Source: Rhodoferax sp. (GTDB lineage: Bacteria > Pseudomonadota > Gammaproteobacteria > Burkholderiales > Burkholderiaceae_C). Taken from it: a DNA stretch of 21,065 nucleotides. Below, in pieces: positions 15,432-21,065 of this stretch; position 1 is the first letter of the stretch, and every line of letters starts with the position of its first letter. The notes under the pieces were generated by a model. It ran no database searches, was not told where the DNA came from, and worked only from the letters and a program-made list of their open reading frames with translations. The stretch covers positions 1 to 21,065 of the forward strand of contig JAURGS010000017.1 of NCBI GenBank assembly GCA_030833685.1. Reading direction: 5' to 3'. The position numbers and the translations under genes were made by a program.

Positions 15432-15455
15432 GCGGGTGGCACCTCTATACTGCCG
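15425..15455 (+). promoter_or_regulatory. Candidate promoter for the SDR-PdxA operon with shared TCTATACTGCCG box
   Basis: TTGGCA (15425-15430) and TATACT (15446-15451) are near-consensus sigma70 elements, with a short 15-bp spacer. The 12-mer TCTATACTGCCG (15444-15455) recurs exactly at 10416-10427, also at the start of a + operon facing a - gene. On the other strand the same bases hold the ribosome site of MmgE/PrpD(4). The promoter call is inference. Confidence 0.38.
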
Positions 15456-15485
15456 GGCTTCCAATCAATGCGATCGCGAGAGAAC

Positions 15486-16250
15486 GTGAAACTGTCTGAA
15501 AAATACCTGGAAGGCCAGGTCGCCTTTGTAACAGGTTCATCAAGGCGAATTGGTCGCGCGGTCGCTCTGCGTTTGGCCCAAGCTGGTGCTGACGTTGTGG
15601 TGCACGCGGCGACATCGCTTAGTGAAATCCAGGCGGTTGCCAAAGAGATTGAAGGTTTGGGTCAACGCAGCCTGGCCTTGCTTGGCGATGTGACATCCGA
15701 AGACGATGTCGTCAAAATTTTTGACCAGATCGATCAGAAATTTGGTCGATTGGACGTGCTGGTCAACAACGCTGCGATTCGCGGCCAATGTGACTTTTTG
15801 ACTATGTCGCTACAAGAATGGCGCTTGATCAATAGCGTCATACTGGATGGTGCGTTTTTGTGCAGCAGAGAGGCGCTCAAGCGCATGGTGCGCAACGCAA
15901 GTGGCGGCAGCATTGTGAATGTCGGTGGTCTTTCAGCCCATATCGGTGCAGTCAGTCGCGCCCACGTATCGACAGCCAAGGCCGGCTTGGTCGGCCTGAC
16001 CAAAGCGCTGGCCGTGGAGTTCGCCCCCAAGGGCATCAACGTCAATTGCGTGGCGCCTGGCAAGATAGGTGGGGAGCGCTCCAAGACCTCCGGCGCATCG
16101 CCGCATATGCCTGGGGCCGAGAAAATTTTGGCTGGCCGGGAGGGCACGGTCGAAGAGGCCGCCTTTGTTATCGCCAATATGTGCATGCCGCAATCCAAGT
16201 TCATGACCGGTCAGACCGTGCATGTCAGCGGCGGCCTTTTCTTACCCTGA
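15486..16250 (+). CDS. Short-chain dehydrogenase/reductase family protein lacking the canonical Ser and Tyr
   Basis: This 254-residue Rossmann-fold SDR has TGSSRRIG (16-23), a variant of TGxxxGxG with Arg at the middle Gly as in pteridine-reductase-like members. DVT lies at about 68-70, LVNNAAIR at 92-99, the structural Asn116, and the C-terminal PG motif (191-192). Lys165 of the YxxxK motif is present, but the Tyr position is Val161 (AHVSTAKAG), preceded by His160. Aligned back from there to E. coli FabG, the catalytic Ser138 position is Gly148, with Ser150 two residues on. The usual Ser-Tyr pair is therefore missing. It may use other residues, catalyse a non-redox step, or belong to an SDR subgroup with another mechanism. 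Start GTG 15486 gives the normal N-terminus; ATG 15468 adds six residues. It is followed 10 bp later by the PdxA-family gene. Confidence 0.88.
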   Translation: MKLSEKYLEGQVAFVTGSSRRIGRAVALRLAQAGADVVVHAATSLSEIQAVAKEIEGLGQRSLALLGDVTSEDDVVKIFDQIDQKFGRLDVLVNNAAIRGQCDFLTMSLQEWRLINSVILDGAFLCSREALKRMVRNASGGSIVNVGGLSAHIGAVSRAHVSTAKAGLVGLTKALAVEFAPKGINVNCVAPGKIGGERSKTSGASPHMPGAEKILAGREGTVEEAAFVIANMCMPQSKFMTGQTVHVSGGLFLP

Positions 16251-16260
16251 TGTCTGCACT

Positions 16261-17301
16261 ATGAATGAACACCGTCCTTGTATTGGCCTGATGCTGGGGG
16301 ACCCCACTGGGATTGGCCCTGAAGTCGCGCTGAAGCTTCTGGCCCGGTCACAAACCCATGACGAGGCGCGCGTCCTGGTCGTTGGCGACCGCCGGGTCTT
16401 CGATCAGGCTGCGCGTGCCTTGGGCTCGCCGCTACGCGCGCATTTGTTTCAGCCGGGCGAGCACATCGACTGGTCTGCCTTGAGTGCCGACCAAGTCGCC
16501 ATGATTGACCTGGGCAATATGGATCCCACGGTGATTACACAGGGCGCGGCTGACCCTAAAGTTGGCTGGCTGGTGGGCCAGACGCTAAAGGGCATGACCG
16601 ACATGGCCTTAGCCGGAAACATCGATGCCGTTTGCTTTGCGCCCCTGAACAAGGGGGCTATCAACCGAGGCGGCTGGAAATACCTGGATGAGCACGCCAT
16701 GTTTGCTGCCTGGAACCAACACCAGGGCTATTACGGCGAGGTCAATATCATTGGGCTCTTCAGCACCTTTCGCGTTACCTCGCATGTGAGTCTGCGTCAG
16801 GCGGTTGACCTGGTTGGGCCTGAGCGAATTCGTGGCGCAGTGAGCCTGGCGCACGCGGTTCTCAAAGGCATGGGTAATGCGCAGCCGCGCATCGGCGTTG
16901 CCGCGCTCAATCCCCATGGTGGGGAGGGCGGACTTTTTGGTGAGGAGGAAATCACCATCATTGCTCCCACGCTGGAGCAGCTGCGATCCGAGGGCTTGCC
17001 AACTTTAGGCCCGTACCCGTCAGATACCGTGTTTTTGAAGGCGCGAGCGGGTGATTTTGACGCTGTGGTCATCATGTACCACGATCAGGGCCAGATCGCC
17101 ACCAAGTTGCTGGGTTTCAGTGAGGGTGTGACCCTGACCGGTGGCTTAAAAACAATTTACACCACGCCTGCGCACGGCACGGCTTATGACATCGTGGGGC
17201 AGAACAAAGCCAACCCTGGCGCCATGATCAAGGCTTTTGAAGTGGCGACGCGTCTGGCGGCTCAACGCCGAAGCGGCGCTCCCAGTCCTCAACCTCGCTG
17301 A
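16261..17301 (+). CDS. PdxA-family NAD-dependent dehydrogenase, catabolic-type
   Basis: This 346-residue member of the 4-hydroxythreonine-4-phosphate dehydrogenase family oxidises a beta-hydroxy acid, usually with decarboxylation. Landmarks are GDPTGIGPEVAL (13-24), APLNKGAIN (127-135), metal-ligand candidates His145 (YLDEHAMFA), His175 (TSHVSLRQ) and His274 (YHDQGQIA), NPHGGEGGLFGEEE (217-230), and AHGTAYDIVG (304-313). The HDQGQIATKLLGF block and the divergent His145 region point to catabolic paralogues such as PdxA2 (4-phospho-threonate dehydrogenase) or TphB-like diol-acid dehydrogenases, rather than vitamin B6 synthesis. No DUF1537 kinase, the usual partner of PdxA2, is in the window, so an unphosphorylated hydroxy-acid substrate is possible. 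Start ATG 16261 fits the family N-terminus. The last 74 bp overlap the convergent lyase gene, and the tail after residue 334 is a non-conserved extension. Confidence 0.9.
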   Translation: MNEHRPCIGLMLGDPTGIGPEVALKLLARSQTHDEARVLVVGDRRVFDQAARALGSPLRAHLFQPGEHIDWSALSADQVAMIDLGNMDPTVITQGAADPKVGWLVGQTLKGMTDMALAGNIDAVCFAPLNKGAINRGGWKYLDEHAMFAAWNQHQGYYGEVNIIGLFSTFRVTSHVSLRQAVDLVGPERIRGAVSLAHAVLKGMGNAQPRIGVAALNPHGGEGGLFGEEEITIIAPTLEQLRSEGLPTLGPYPSDTVFLKARAGDFDAVVIMYHDQGQIATKLLGFSEGVTLTGGLKTIYTTPAHGTAYDIVGQNKANPGAMIKAFEVATRLAAQRRSGAPSPQPR

Positions 17302-18166
17302 GATTCAAGGCCTGTGCGTAGGCGTGGGCATCCAGGCTGTTGTCCAGAAGACCCTGTACGTCGCCCCCCAGCAGCCTGCGCATATTGGCTTGTAGCGCAT
17401 GACCAAAACTTGCCCGGGCCAGCGCAGGGTAAATGCCAATTGAAATACCTGAGCGCGCCCAGTCCATTGGTGACAAGGCTTGCAGTCGCGGGTCAACACT
17501 CATGTTGACCATGCAGGGCGCATTGACGTGTTCTGCGATTTTTTCAATCTGCTCCAGCAACTCTGGGCTGCTTTTGAGCTCGATGAAAACAGCCTCGGCA
17601 CCCGCGCTGACAAAGTCACGCGCCCGGCTGATTGCGGCCTGCAGGCCGTGCATACCGGCGGCGTCGGTGCGCCCGATGATCATCAGGGGTGAGTGGCTGT
17701 CCTGCCGTGCGGCACATGCCGCTTCGATACGTTTAACGGCTTCGGCGTGCGCCAGCACCGCACGCGCCCCTGGCAACTGCGCACAGCGCTTGGGCGTGAG
17801 CTGGTCCTCAATGTGGATCGCAGCGATACCGCTGGCTTCAAGCGCGCGCACGGTGCGACGGATGTTGACCACACTGCCATAACCGGTGTCGGCATCGCAG
17901 ATCAAAGGCAGCGTGCTGCACTGGTTGAGTCGTCCCAGATGGTCGGCCAGCAGGGTTAAGTCCACCAGTCCCACGTCAGGCTCACCCAGCAAACAGGCCG
18001 ACACCGCGTTACCCGAGATGTAGGCGGCCTGGACATTAAAGGGCTCAATCAGCCTTAGGCCAAAGCCGTCATAGACACCCGGTGCCATGACCGCTTGTTT
18101 TTGCGCAAGCAGGGCACGCAGCGCCTGGCGCTTTCCCGTATTGGAGATTGGCTGTGGAGTGGTCAT
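17228..18166 (-). CDS. Isocitrate lyase/PEP mutase superfamily lyase (2-methylisocitrate or dimethylmalate lyase-like)
   Basis: This 312-residue TIM-barrel enzyme cleaves C-C bonds of 2-hydroxy diacids/triacids or acts on alpha-keto acids. Landmarks are MAPGVYDGFGLRLIE (27-41), SGNAVSACLLGEPDVGL (51-67), metal-binding DADTGYG (91-97), IEDQ (119-122), the lid loop PKRC (125-128) with Cys128, and IGRTDA (164-169). The lid reads KRCAQL instead of the common KRCGH, so substrate handling may differ from PrpB. Cys128 argues for lyase activity rather than phosphonomutase. Start ATG 18166 gives the normal N-terminus; the ORF extends to 18250 inside the LeuD-like gene. It is the third gene of an operon with LeuC-like and LeuD-like subunits (28-bp gap). 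A hydro-lyase plus lyase pair also occurs as DmdAB-Dml and aconitase-PrpB. Confidence 0.9.
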   Translation of the reverse strand: MTTPQPISNTGKRQALRALLAQKQAVMAPGVYDGFGLRLIEPFNVQAAYISGNAVSACLLGEPDVGLVDLTLLADHLGRLNQCSTLPLICDADTGYGSVVNIRRTVRALEASGIAAIHIEDQLTPKRCAQLPGARAVLAHAEAVKRIEAACAARQDSHSPLMIIGRTDAAGMHGLQAAISRARDFVSAGAEAVFIELKSSPELLEQIEKIAEHVNAPCMVNMSVDPRLQALSPMDWARSGISIGIYPALARASFGHALQANMRRLLGGDVQGLLDNSLDAHAYAQALNLSEVEDWERRFGVEPPDASPLQKP

Positions 18167-18194
18167 TTGGGCGGAGGCTGGCAGGTTTGGCGCA

Positions 18195-18719
18195 TCAAGT
18201 CGAAGGCGTTGGCCATCCTTTATTTTGCGAGAGAAAAGGCAGCAAGCCACCCGCAGAAACGATTTGCAGCAGCACGCCCGAGAGCCCCAAGCCTTGCCAG
18301 GCCGTCCCGCCTTGCGGCGTGATGGTGCCTGCAGCCAGGTCTACGTCGAGGGCCTGACCGCTCTGAATAGTTTGCGTTTGGGCGGTGATCAAGGCCAGTC
18401 CGTTATTCAAGGCGTTGCGATAAAAAGCCCGCGCAAAAGAAGGTGCAACCACCACAGCCACGCCCATCTCGCGCAGAATTTGCGCCGCTTGCTCGCGCGA
18501 GGAGTTGATGCCAAAGTCTGCGCCTGCAACCAGCACGATCGCTTGTCCAGCTTGGCGATATTCAGACGCCTTGGTGGCAAAGCCAGGCTCAAGCCTCTCA
18601 AAAGCGTGTGCCGCCACAAAAGCGTTATTTTTTCCCGGCATGTATTTGCTGGAACAATGAATGTCGGTGTTGACCCGATCGCCCAATTGCAGGGCTACGC
18701 CGTGAATGATGGTGTTCAC
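18195..18719 (-). CDS. LeuD-like small subunit of an aconitase-superfamily hydro-lyase
   Basis: This 174-residue swivel-domain subunit carries NTDIHCSSKYMPGK (17-30), which corresponds to the NTDxIxPxRY substrate loop of LeuD/HACN proteins but is unusual at the Ile-Pro part. It also has GINSSREQAAQIL (70-82), matching the GxxSSREHA substrate-phosphate/carboxylate motif, and SFARAFYRNALNNGL (94-108). The subunit completes the active site of the LeuC-like partner. Its ATG overlaps the LeuC-like stop by 4 bp (18716-18719), the normal sign of coupled translation. The small size is that of the bacterial/archaeal two-subunit isopropylmalate isomerase, homoaconitase or dimethylmalate dehydratase type. 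The atypical specificity loop and catabolic context make leucine synthesis unlikely. Confidence 0.92.
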   Translation of the reverse strand: MNTIIHGVALQLGDRVNTDIHCSSKYMPGKNNAFVAAHAFERLEPGFATKASEYRQAGQAIVLVAGADFGINSSREQAAQILREMGVAVVVAPSFARAFYRNALNNGLALITAQTQTIQSGQALDVDLAAGTITPQGGTAWQGLGLSGVLLQIVSAGGLLPFLSQNKGWPTPST

Positions 18720-19996
18720 AGATCGCTCCAGTTCACATGGTCAATGTCACGCGGGTCGGTGATCACGCCACGCAAGGCGGAAGCCGCCACGGTGGCTGCA
18801 GAGCCCAGCCAGATTTCCGCGTTGTCGTTGCCCAGTCGGCCCTTGAAATTGCGGTTGGCTGAGGAGATCACCGCTTGCCCATCGCCCGGCGTGAAATGTC
18901 CGGTGACACTGATACAAGTGCCGCACCCCGCCGACTCAAATGCCGCACCCGCTGAGACGATGGTCTCAATCAGGCCTTCGCGAGCGGCTTTCAGATAGAT
19001 GTCGCGCGAGGCAGGCGTGACAATCATGCGCACACCCGGCGCGAGGCGGTGTCCTTTGAGCACGGCCGCGACCTGGCGGATGTCTTCCAGGCGCCCATTG
19101 GTGCAGGTACCCACCAGAGCCGCCTGAATTTTTTGGCCAGCGACATCACCGACATTGACGATGTCATCAACCTCGTGGCGCCTGGCCACCTGTGGCGAGA
19201 GCGAATCGATGTCGACCGTGATTTTTCGCGCGTATGTCGCGTCGGCATCGGCACTCACAGGCTTGGGATCACGCGCGCCATGGGCGCGCAACCAGTCCAG
19301 CGTTTTGGCGTCAGCCTCGAGCAGCGTGGCTTTAGCACCGAGTTCGGCGGCGTGATTGCACAGCGTCATTCGCCCATCGATTTTCATGGCCTGTACCGCA
19401 CTGCCGGTGTATTCGATGGCCTGGTAGTTGGCGCCGTCTGCTCCGAGCCGCCCCAGCATGTGCAGCGTGATGTCTTTGGCCCACACACCCGGCTGCAAGC
19501 GGCCGTTGAGTGTGACGTGGATGCTGGTGGGCACTTGAAACCAGAGCTTGCCAAAGGCCATCACCGCCGTGATGTCCGTGCCTTCCACGCCGATACCCAG
19601 TGCATTGAACGCGCCATAGGTCACCGAGTGGCTGTCGGTCCCGACAACCAGATCACCGGCACTGACATGGCCTTTTTCAGGCAGCAGCTGATGGCAGATC
19701 CCTTCGCCGATGTCATAAATCTGCGCACCGTGTTGTTGTGCAAAGCTGCGCATGCGATCGTGAATTTGCGCAGCTTCCAGGTGCGGCGGGGGTGAGTAGT
19801 GGTCCAGCACCAGCGCCGTACGGTCAACAAAACGCAACGGCGCCTCACCTAAGCTTGACAGCGCCTTCATCGCGCCCGGCGCCCGGGCGTCAGTCAACAT
19901 TGCAAAGTCGATATCGGCGACCACAAAGTCGCCTGGTTTGCAGTGACTTTGCCCAGCGTGTGCTGCAAGAATCTTTTCGACAATGGTGTGTGGCAC
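18716..19996 (-). CDS. LeuC-like large subunit of an aconitase-superfamily hydro-lyase
   Basis: This 426-residue 4Fe-4S hydro-lyase subunit has GEGICHQLLPEKG (97-109), GTDSHSVTYGAFNALGIG (119-136), the cluster ligands Cys298 (VGTCTNGR), Cys358 and Cys361 (SAGCGTCIS), and the C-terminal NRNFKGRLG and EIWLGSAATVAASAL blocks. All three iron-sulfur cysteines are present, so an active dehydratase/isomerase is expected. The family includes isopropylmalate isomerase, homoaconitase, methylitaconate hydratase (DmdA) and maleate/citraconate hydratases. With the LeuD-like subunit and the isocitrate-lyase-fold enzyme on one transcript, it probably hydrates an unsaturated polycarboxylate to the isomer cleaved by the lyase. 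The start is GTG 19996; no better start is visible upstream. It is divergent from the dehalogenase-like gene across 81 bp. Confidence 0.93.
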   Translation of the reverse strand: MPHTIVEKILAAHAGQSHCKPGDFVVADIDFAMLTDARAPGAMKALSSLGEAPLRFVDRTALVLDHYSPPPHLEAAQIHDRMRSFAQQHGAQIYDIGEGICHQLLPEKGHVSAGDLVVGTDSHSVTYGAFNALGIGVEGTDITAVMAFGKLWFQVPTSIHVTLNGRLQPGVWAKDITLHMLGRLGADGANYQAIEYTGSAVQAMKIDGRMTLCNHAAELGAKATLLEADAKTLDWLRAHGARDPKPVSADADATYARKITVDIDSLSPQVARRHEVDDIVNVGDVAGQKIQAALVGTCTNGRLEDIRQVAAVLKGHRLAPGVRMIVTPASRDIYLKAAREGLIETIVSAGAAFESAGCGTCISVTGHFTPGDGQAVISSANRNFKGRLGNDNAEIWLGSAATVAASALRGVITDPRDIDHVNWSDL

Positions 19997-20026
19997 GCGC
20001 TTCTTCCCCGAAAATCGAGACAGACG

Positions 20027-20044
20027 CTGGCTAAGCTCAGCCAG
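20027..20044. promoter_or_regulatory. Candidate operator palindrome between the LeuC-like and dehalogenase-like genes
   Basis: CTGGCTAAGCTCAGCCAG is an 18-bp inverted repeat with 8 of 9 pairs matching. It lies 30 bp upstream of the LeuC-like GTG and 33 bp upstream of the dehalogenase-like ATG, near the middle of the 81-bp divergent region. This is the position expected for a dimeric regulator controlling both genes; no regulator gene is in the window. Confidence 0.45.
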
Positions 20045-20077
20045 TCAACACGCCAACGCATCGATCAAGCCTCAGCT

Positions 20078-21037
20078 ATGAAAAACACCCAAGCGATCCT
20101 GTCACTAAAAGACATTGAGTCTGTATTGTCCCCGGATTTTCAGCCCTGGGGCGAGACCCTGTTCGGGGGCTTTGAGCGCTTTGAATGCGAAGGTGCTGGC
20201 GCTGTCATTCGGGGTGTCAAGGGCGGGCAAGGCCCGGTGCTGATGTTGATCCACGGTAACCCTTTGACCCATGCGAGTTGGCACAAAATTGCGCCCAGCC
20301 TGGCCCAACACTTCACCGTGATTGCCGCGGATATTCGTGGCTATGGTGACAGCAGCAAACCCGATGGCGGTGATGATCATTCGGGCTATTCATTTCGCGC
20401 CATGTCCGAGGATTTTGTGGCGGTTGCCAAACACTTTGGCGTTGAGCGCATGGCTGTGGTCGGGCATGACCGGGGCGCACGGATCGGTTTTCGCATGTGC
20501 CTGGACCATCCTGAGTTAGTGTCTGCGTTTGTCGCACTCGATATTGTTCCCACCTACAACGTGCTCAGCAGCGTGACCATGGGTTGGGGCCTGGAGTCTT
20601 ACCACTGGTTTTTCATGGCGCAGAAATACCCCTTCCCAGAGAAGCTCTTGTGCGCAGATCTGAATTACTACATCCAGTACAAACTCAATAAAAAAGGTGT
20701 GGGCCTGCAGATTTTTTCTCCCCAGGCCATGGCCGAGTACGTGCGTTGCACAACGCCCGAGCAAATTCATGCGGTGTGCGAAGACTACCGGGCCACGGTC
20801 AGCGTTGACTTGGCCATGGACACCGCTGACCTTGGCAAGAAAAAGATCGGCTGCCCCGTAATGGTTCTGTGGGGCAGCAACAGTCACTGCGGCCGCCACT
20901 TCAAGCCCATGCAGGCCTGGGCTCAATGGGCGGATCAACTTGAAGGCTGCGACATCCCAACAGGCCACTACCCGGCAGAGCAAAGCCCGGAGCTTGTCTA
21001 CAAAGCCCTGTGGTCCTTTTTTGAGCGCCATGCTTAA
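20078..21037 (+). CDS. Fluoroacetate/haloacetate dehalogenase-type alpha/beta hydrolase
   Basis: This 319-residue alpha/beta hydrolase has the oxyanion-hole motif HGNPLTHASW (59-68). The nucleophile is Asp131 in VGHDRGARIGFRM, with Arg132 and Arg135 as carboxylate-binding residues. Asp155 lies in ALDIVPTY, the His176-Trp177 halide-pocket pair in YHWFF, and the catalytic His297 in TGHYPAEQ. The spacing Asp131-Asp155 (24) and Asp131-His176 (45) equals that of the characterised fluoroacetate dehalogenase from Rhodopseudomonas palustris (Asp110, Asp134, His155). This residue set separates fluoroacetate dehalogenases from epoxide hydrolases and esterases. The true substrate may still be another 2-haloacid or an ester. 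Start ATG 20078 is preferred; an ORF extension to 19943 would overlap the LeuC-like gene. It is divergent from the hydro-lyase operon. Confidence 0.9.
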   Translation: MKNTQAILSLKDIESVLSPDFQPWGETLFGGFERFECEGAGAVIRGVKGGQGPVLMLIHGNPLTHASWHKIAPSLAQHFTVIAADIRGYGDSSKPDGGDDHSGYSFRAMSEDFVAVAKHFGVERMAVVGHDRGARIGFRMCLDHPELVSAFVALDIVPTYNVLSSVTMGWGLESYHWFFMAQKYPFPEKLLCADLNYYIQYKLNKKGVGLQIFSPQAMAEYVRCTTPEQIHAVCEDYRATVSVDLAMDTADLGKKKIGCPVMVLWGSNSHCGRHFKPMQAWAQWADQLEGCDIPTGHYPAEQSPELVYKALWSFFERHA

Positions 21038-21065
21038 CTGGATTTCTGCAGCCGCGGCCAAAGCG
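21030..21065 (+). CDS. Possible start of a next gene (partial)
   Basis: An ATG at 21030 overlaps the dehalogenase-like stop by 8 bp and opens a frame that stays open to the window edge (12 codons, MLNWISAAAAKA). The overlap suggests a coupled downstream gene, but the stretch is too short to recognise and no clear ribosome site precedes it. Confidence 0.35.
   Translation, partial: MLNWISAAAAKA

Noticed and set aside
15437..15455. TGGCAC...TGCC resembling a sigma54 promoter upstream of the SDR
   Set aside because: The GG to GC distance is 14 instead of 12 bp, so it does not fit; the sigma70-like reading is preferred.
15470..15477. GCGATCGC palindrome at the SDR start
   Set aside because: It is an 8-bp palindrome expected by chance, with no second copy in the neighbouring regulatory regions that I could find.
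18087..18998. 303-codon plus-strand ORF across the lyase, LeuD-like and LeuC-like genes
   Set aside because: It spans three minus-strand genes with strong family motifs and has no recognisable domain.
19049..19795. 248-codon plus-strand ORF antisense to the LeuC-like gene
   Set aside because: It is a shadow of the aconitase-family large subunit.
18195..19996. Leucine biosynthesis leuCD
   Set aside because: No leuA or leuB is nearby, the LeuD specificity loop is atypical, and the operon partner is an isocitrate-lyase-fold enzyme, so a catabolic hydro-lyase is more likely.
19991..20005. TGGCACG resembling a sigma54 -24 element before the dehalogenase-like gene
   Set aside because: The GC of the -12 element is missing at the required 12-bp distance, and the bases belong to the start of the LeuC-like gene.

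Overview
The window looks like a chromosomal catabolic region of a betaproteobacterium, most likely Burkholderiales/Comamonadaceae-like. The reasons are a TctCBA-type tripartite carboxylate transporter with a Bug-family binding protein, several MmgE/PrpD and LeuC/LeuD-like dehydratases, a FadH homologue very close to the enterobacterial protein, and fairly G+C-rich coding sequence (judged by eye, not computed). Coding density is very high. I see no rRNA, tRNA, CRISPR array, insertion sequence or phage gene, and no gene for a transcriptional regulator.

Left part (1-5898). The window opens with the tail of a DHHA1-domain phosphoesterase (+). It converges with a small thioredoxin-fold lipoprotein (-), which lies downstream of a 975-residue fusion (-). 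The fusion joins a complete 2,4-dienoyl-CoA reductase (FadH type) to a crotonase carrying the Asp-Glu-Asp signature of delta3,5-delta2,4-dienoyl-CoA isomerase. The two consecutive enzymes for odd-position double bonds are thus in one polypeptide. Divergent from it are a histone-deacetylase-fold amidohydrolase and a beta-lactamase-fold serine hydrolase.

Central and right part (5902-21037). This is an apparent polycarboxylate catabolic island. A minus-strand operon runs tctC-tctB-tctA-MmgE/PrpD(1); tctC has an in-frame TAA 37 codons before its natural end. Divergent from it is MmgE/PrpD(2)-MmgE/PrpD(3)-TauE/SafE permease. MmgE/PrpD(4) faces TauE and is divergent from an SDR-PdxA-family pair. 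A LeuC-like/LeuD-like/isocitrate-lyase-fold operon (-) converges on the PdxA-family gene with a 74-bp 3' overlap, and is divergent from a fluoroacetate-dehalogenase-type hydrolase.

Working model (inference). A citrate-like or branched di/tricarboxylate is imported by the TTT system. It is dehydrated, epimerised or decarboxylated by the PrpD-fold enzymes, re-hydrated by the LeuCD-like hydro-lyase, and cleaved by the isocitrate-lyase-fold enzyme or oxidised by the PdxA-family dehydrogenase. This parallels PrpD -> aconitase -> PrpB of the methylcitrate cycle and DmdAB -> Dml of nicotinate fermentation. The substrate cannot be read from the sequence. The most notable points are the FadH-isomerase fusion, four PrpD-fold paralogues (one with a His-to-Arg change), an SDR lacking the catalytic Ser and Tyr, and the broken tctC.
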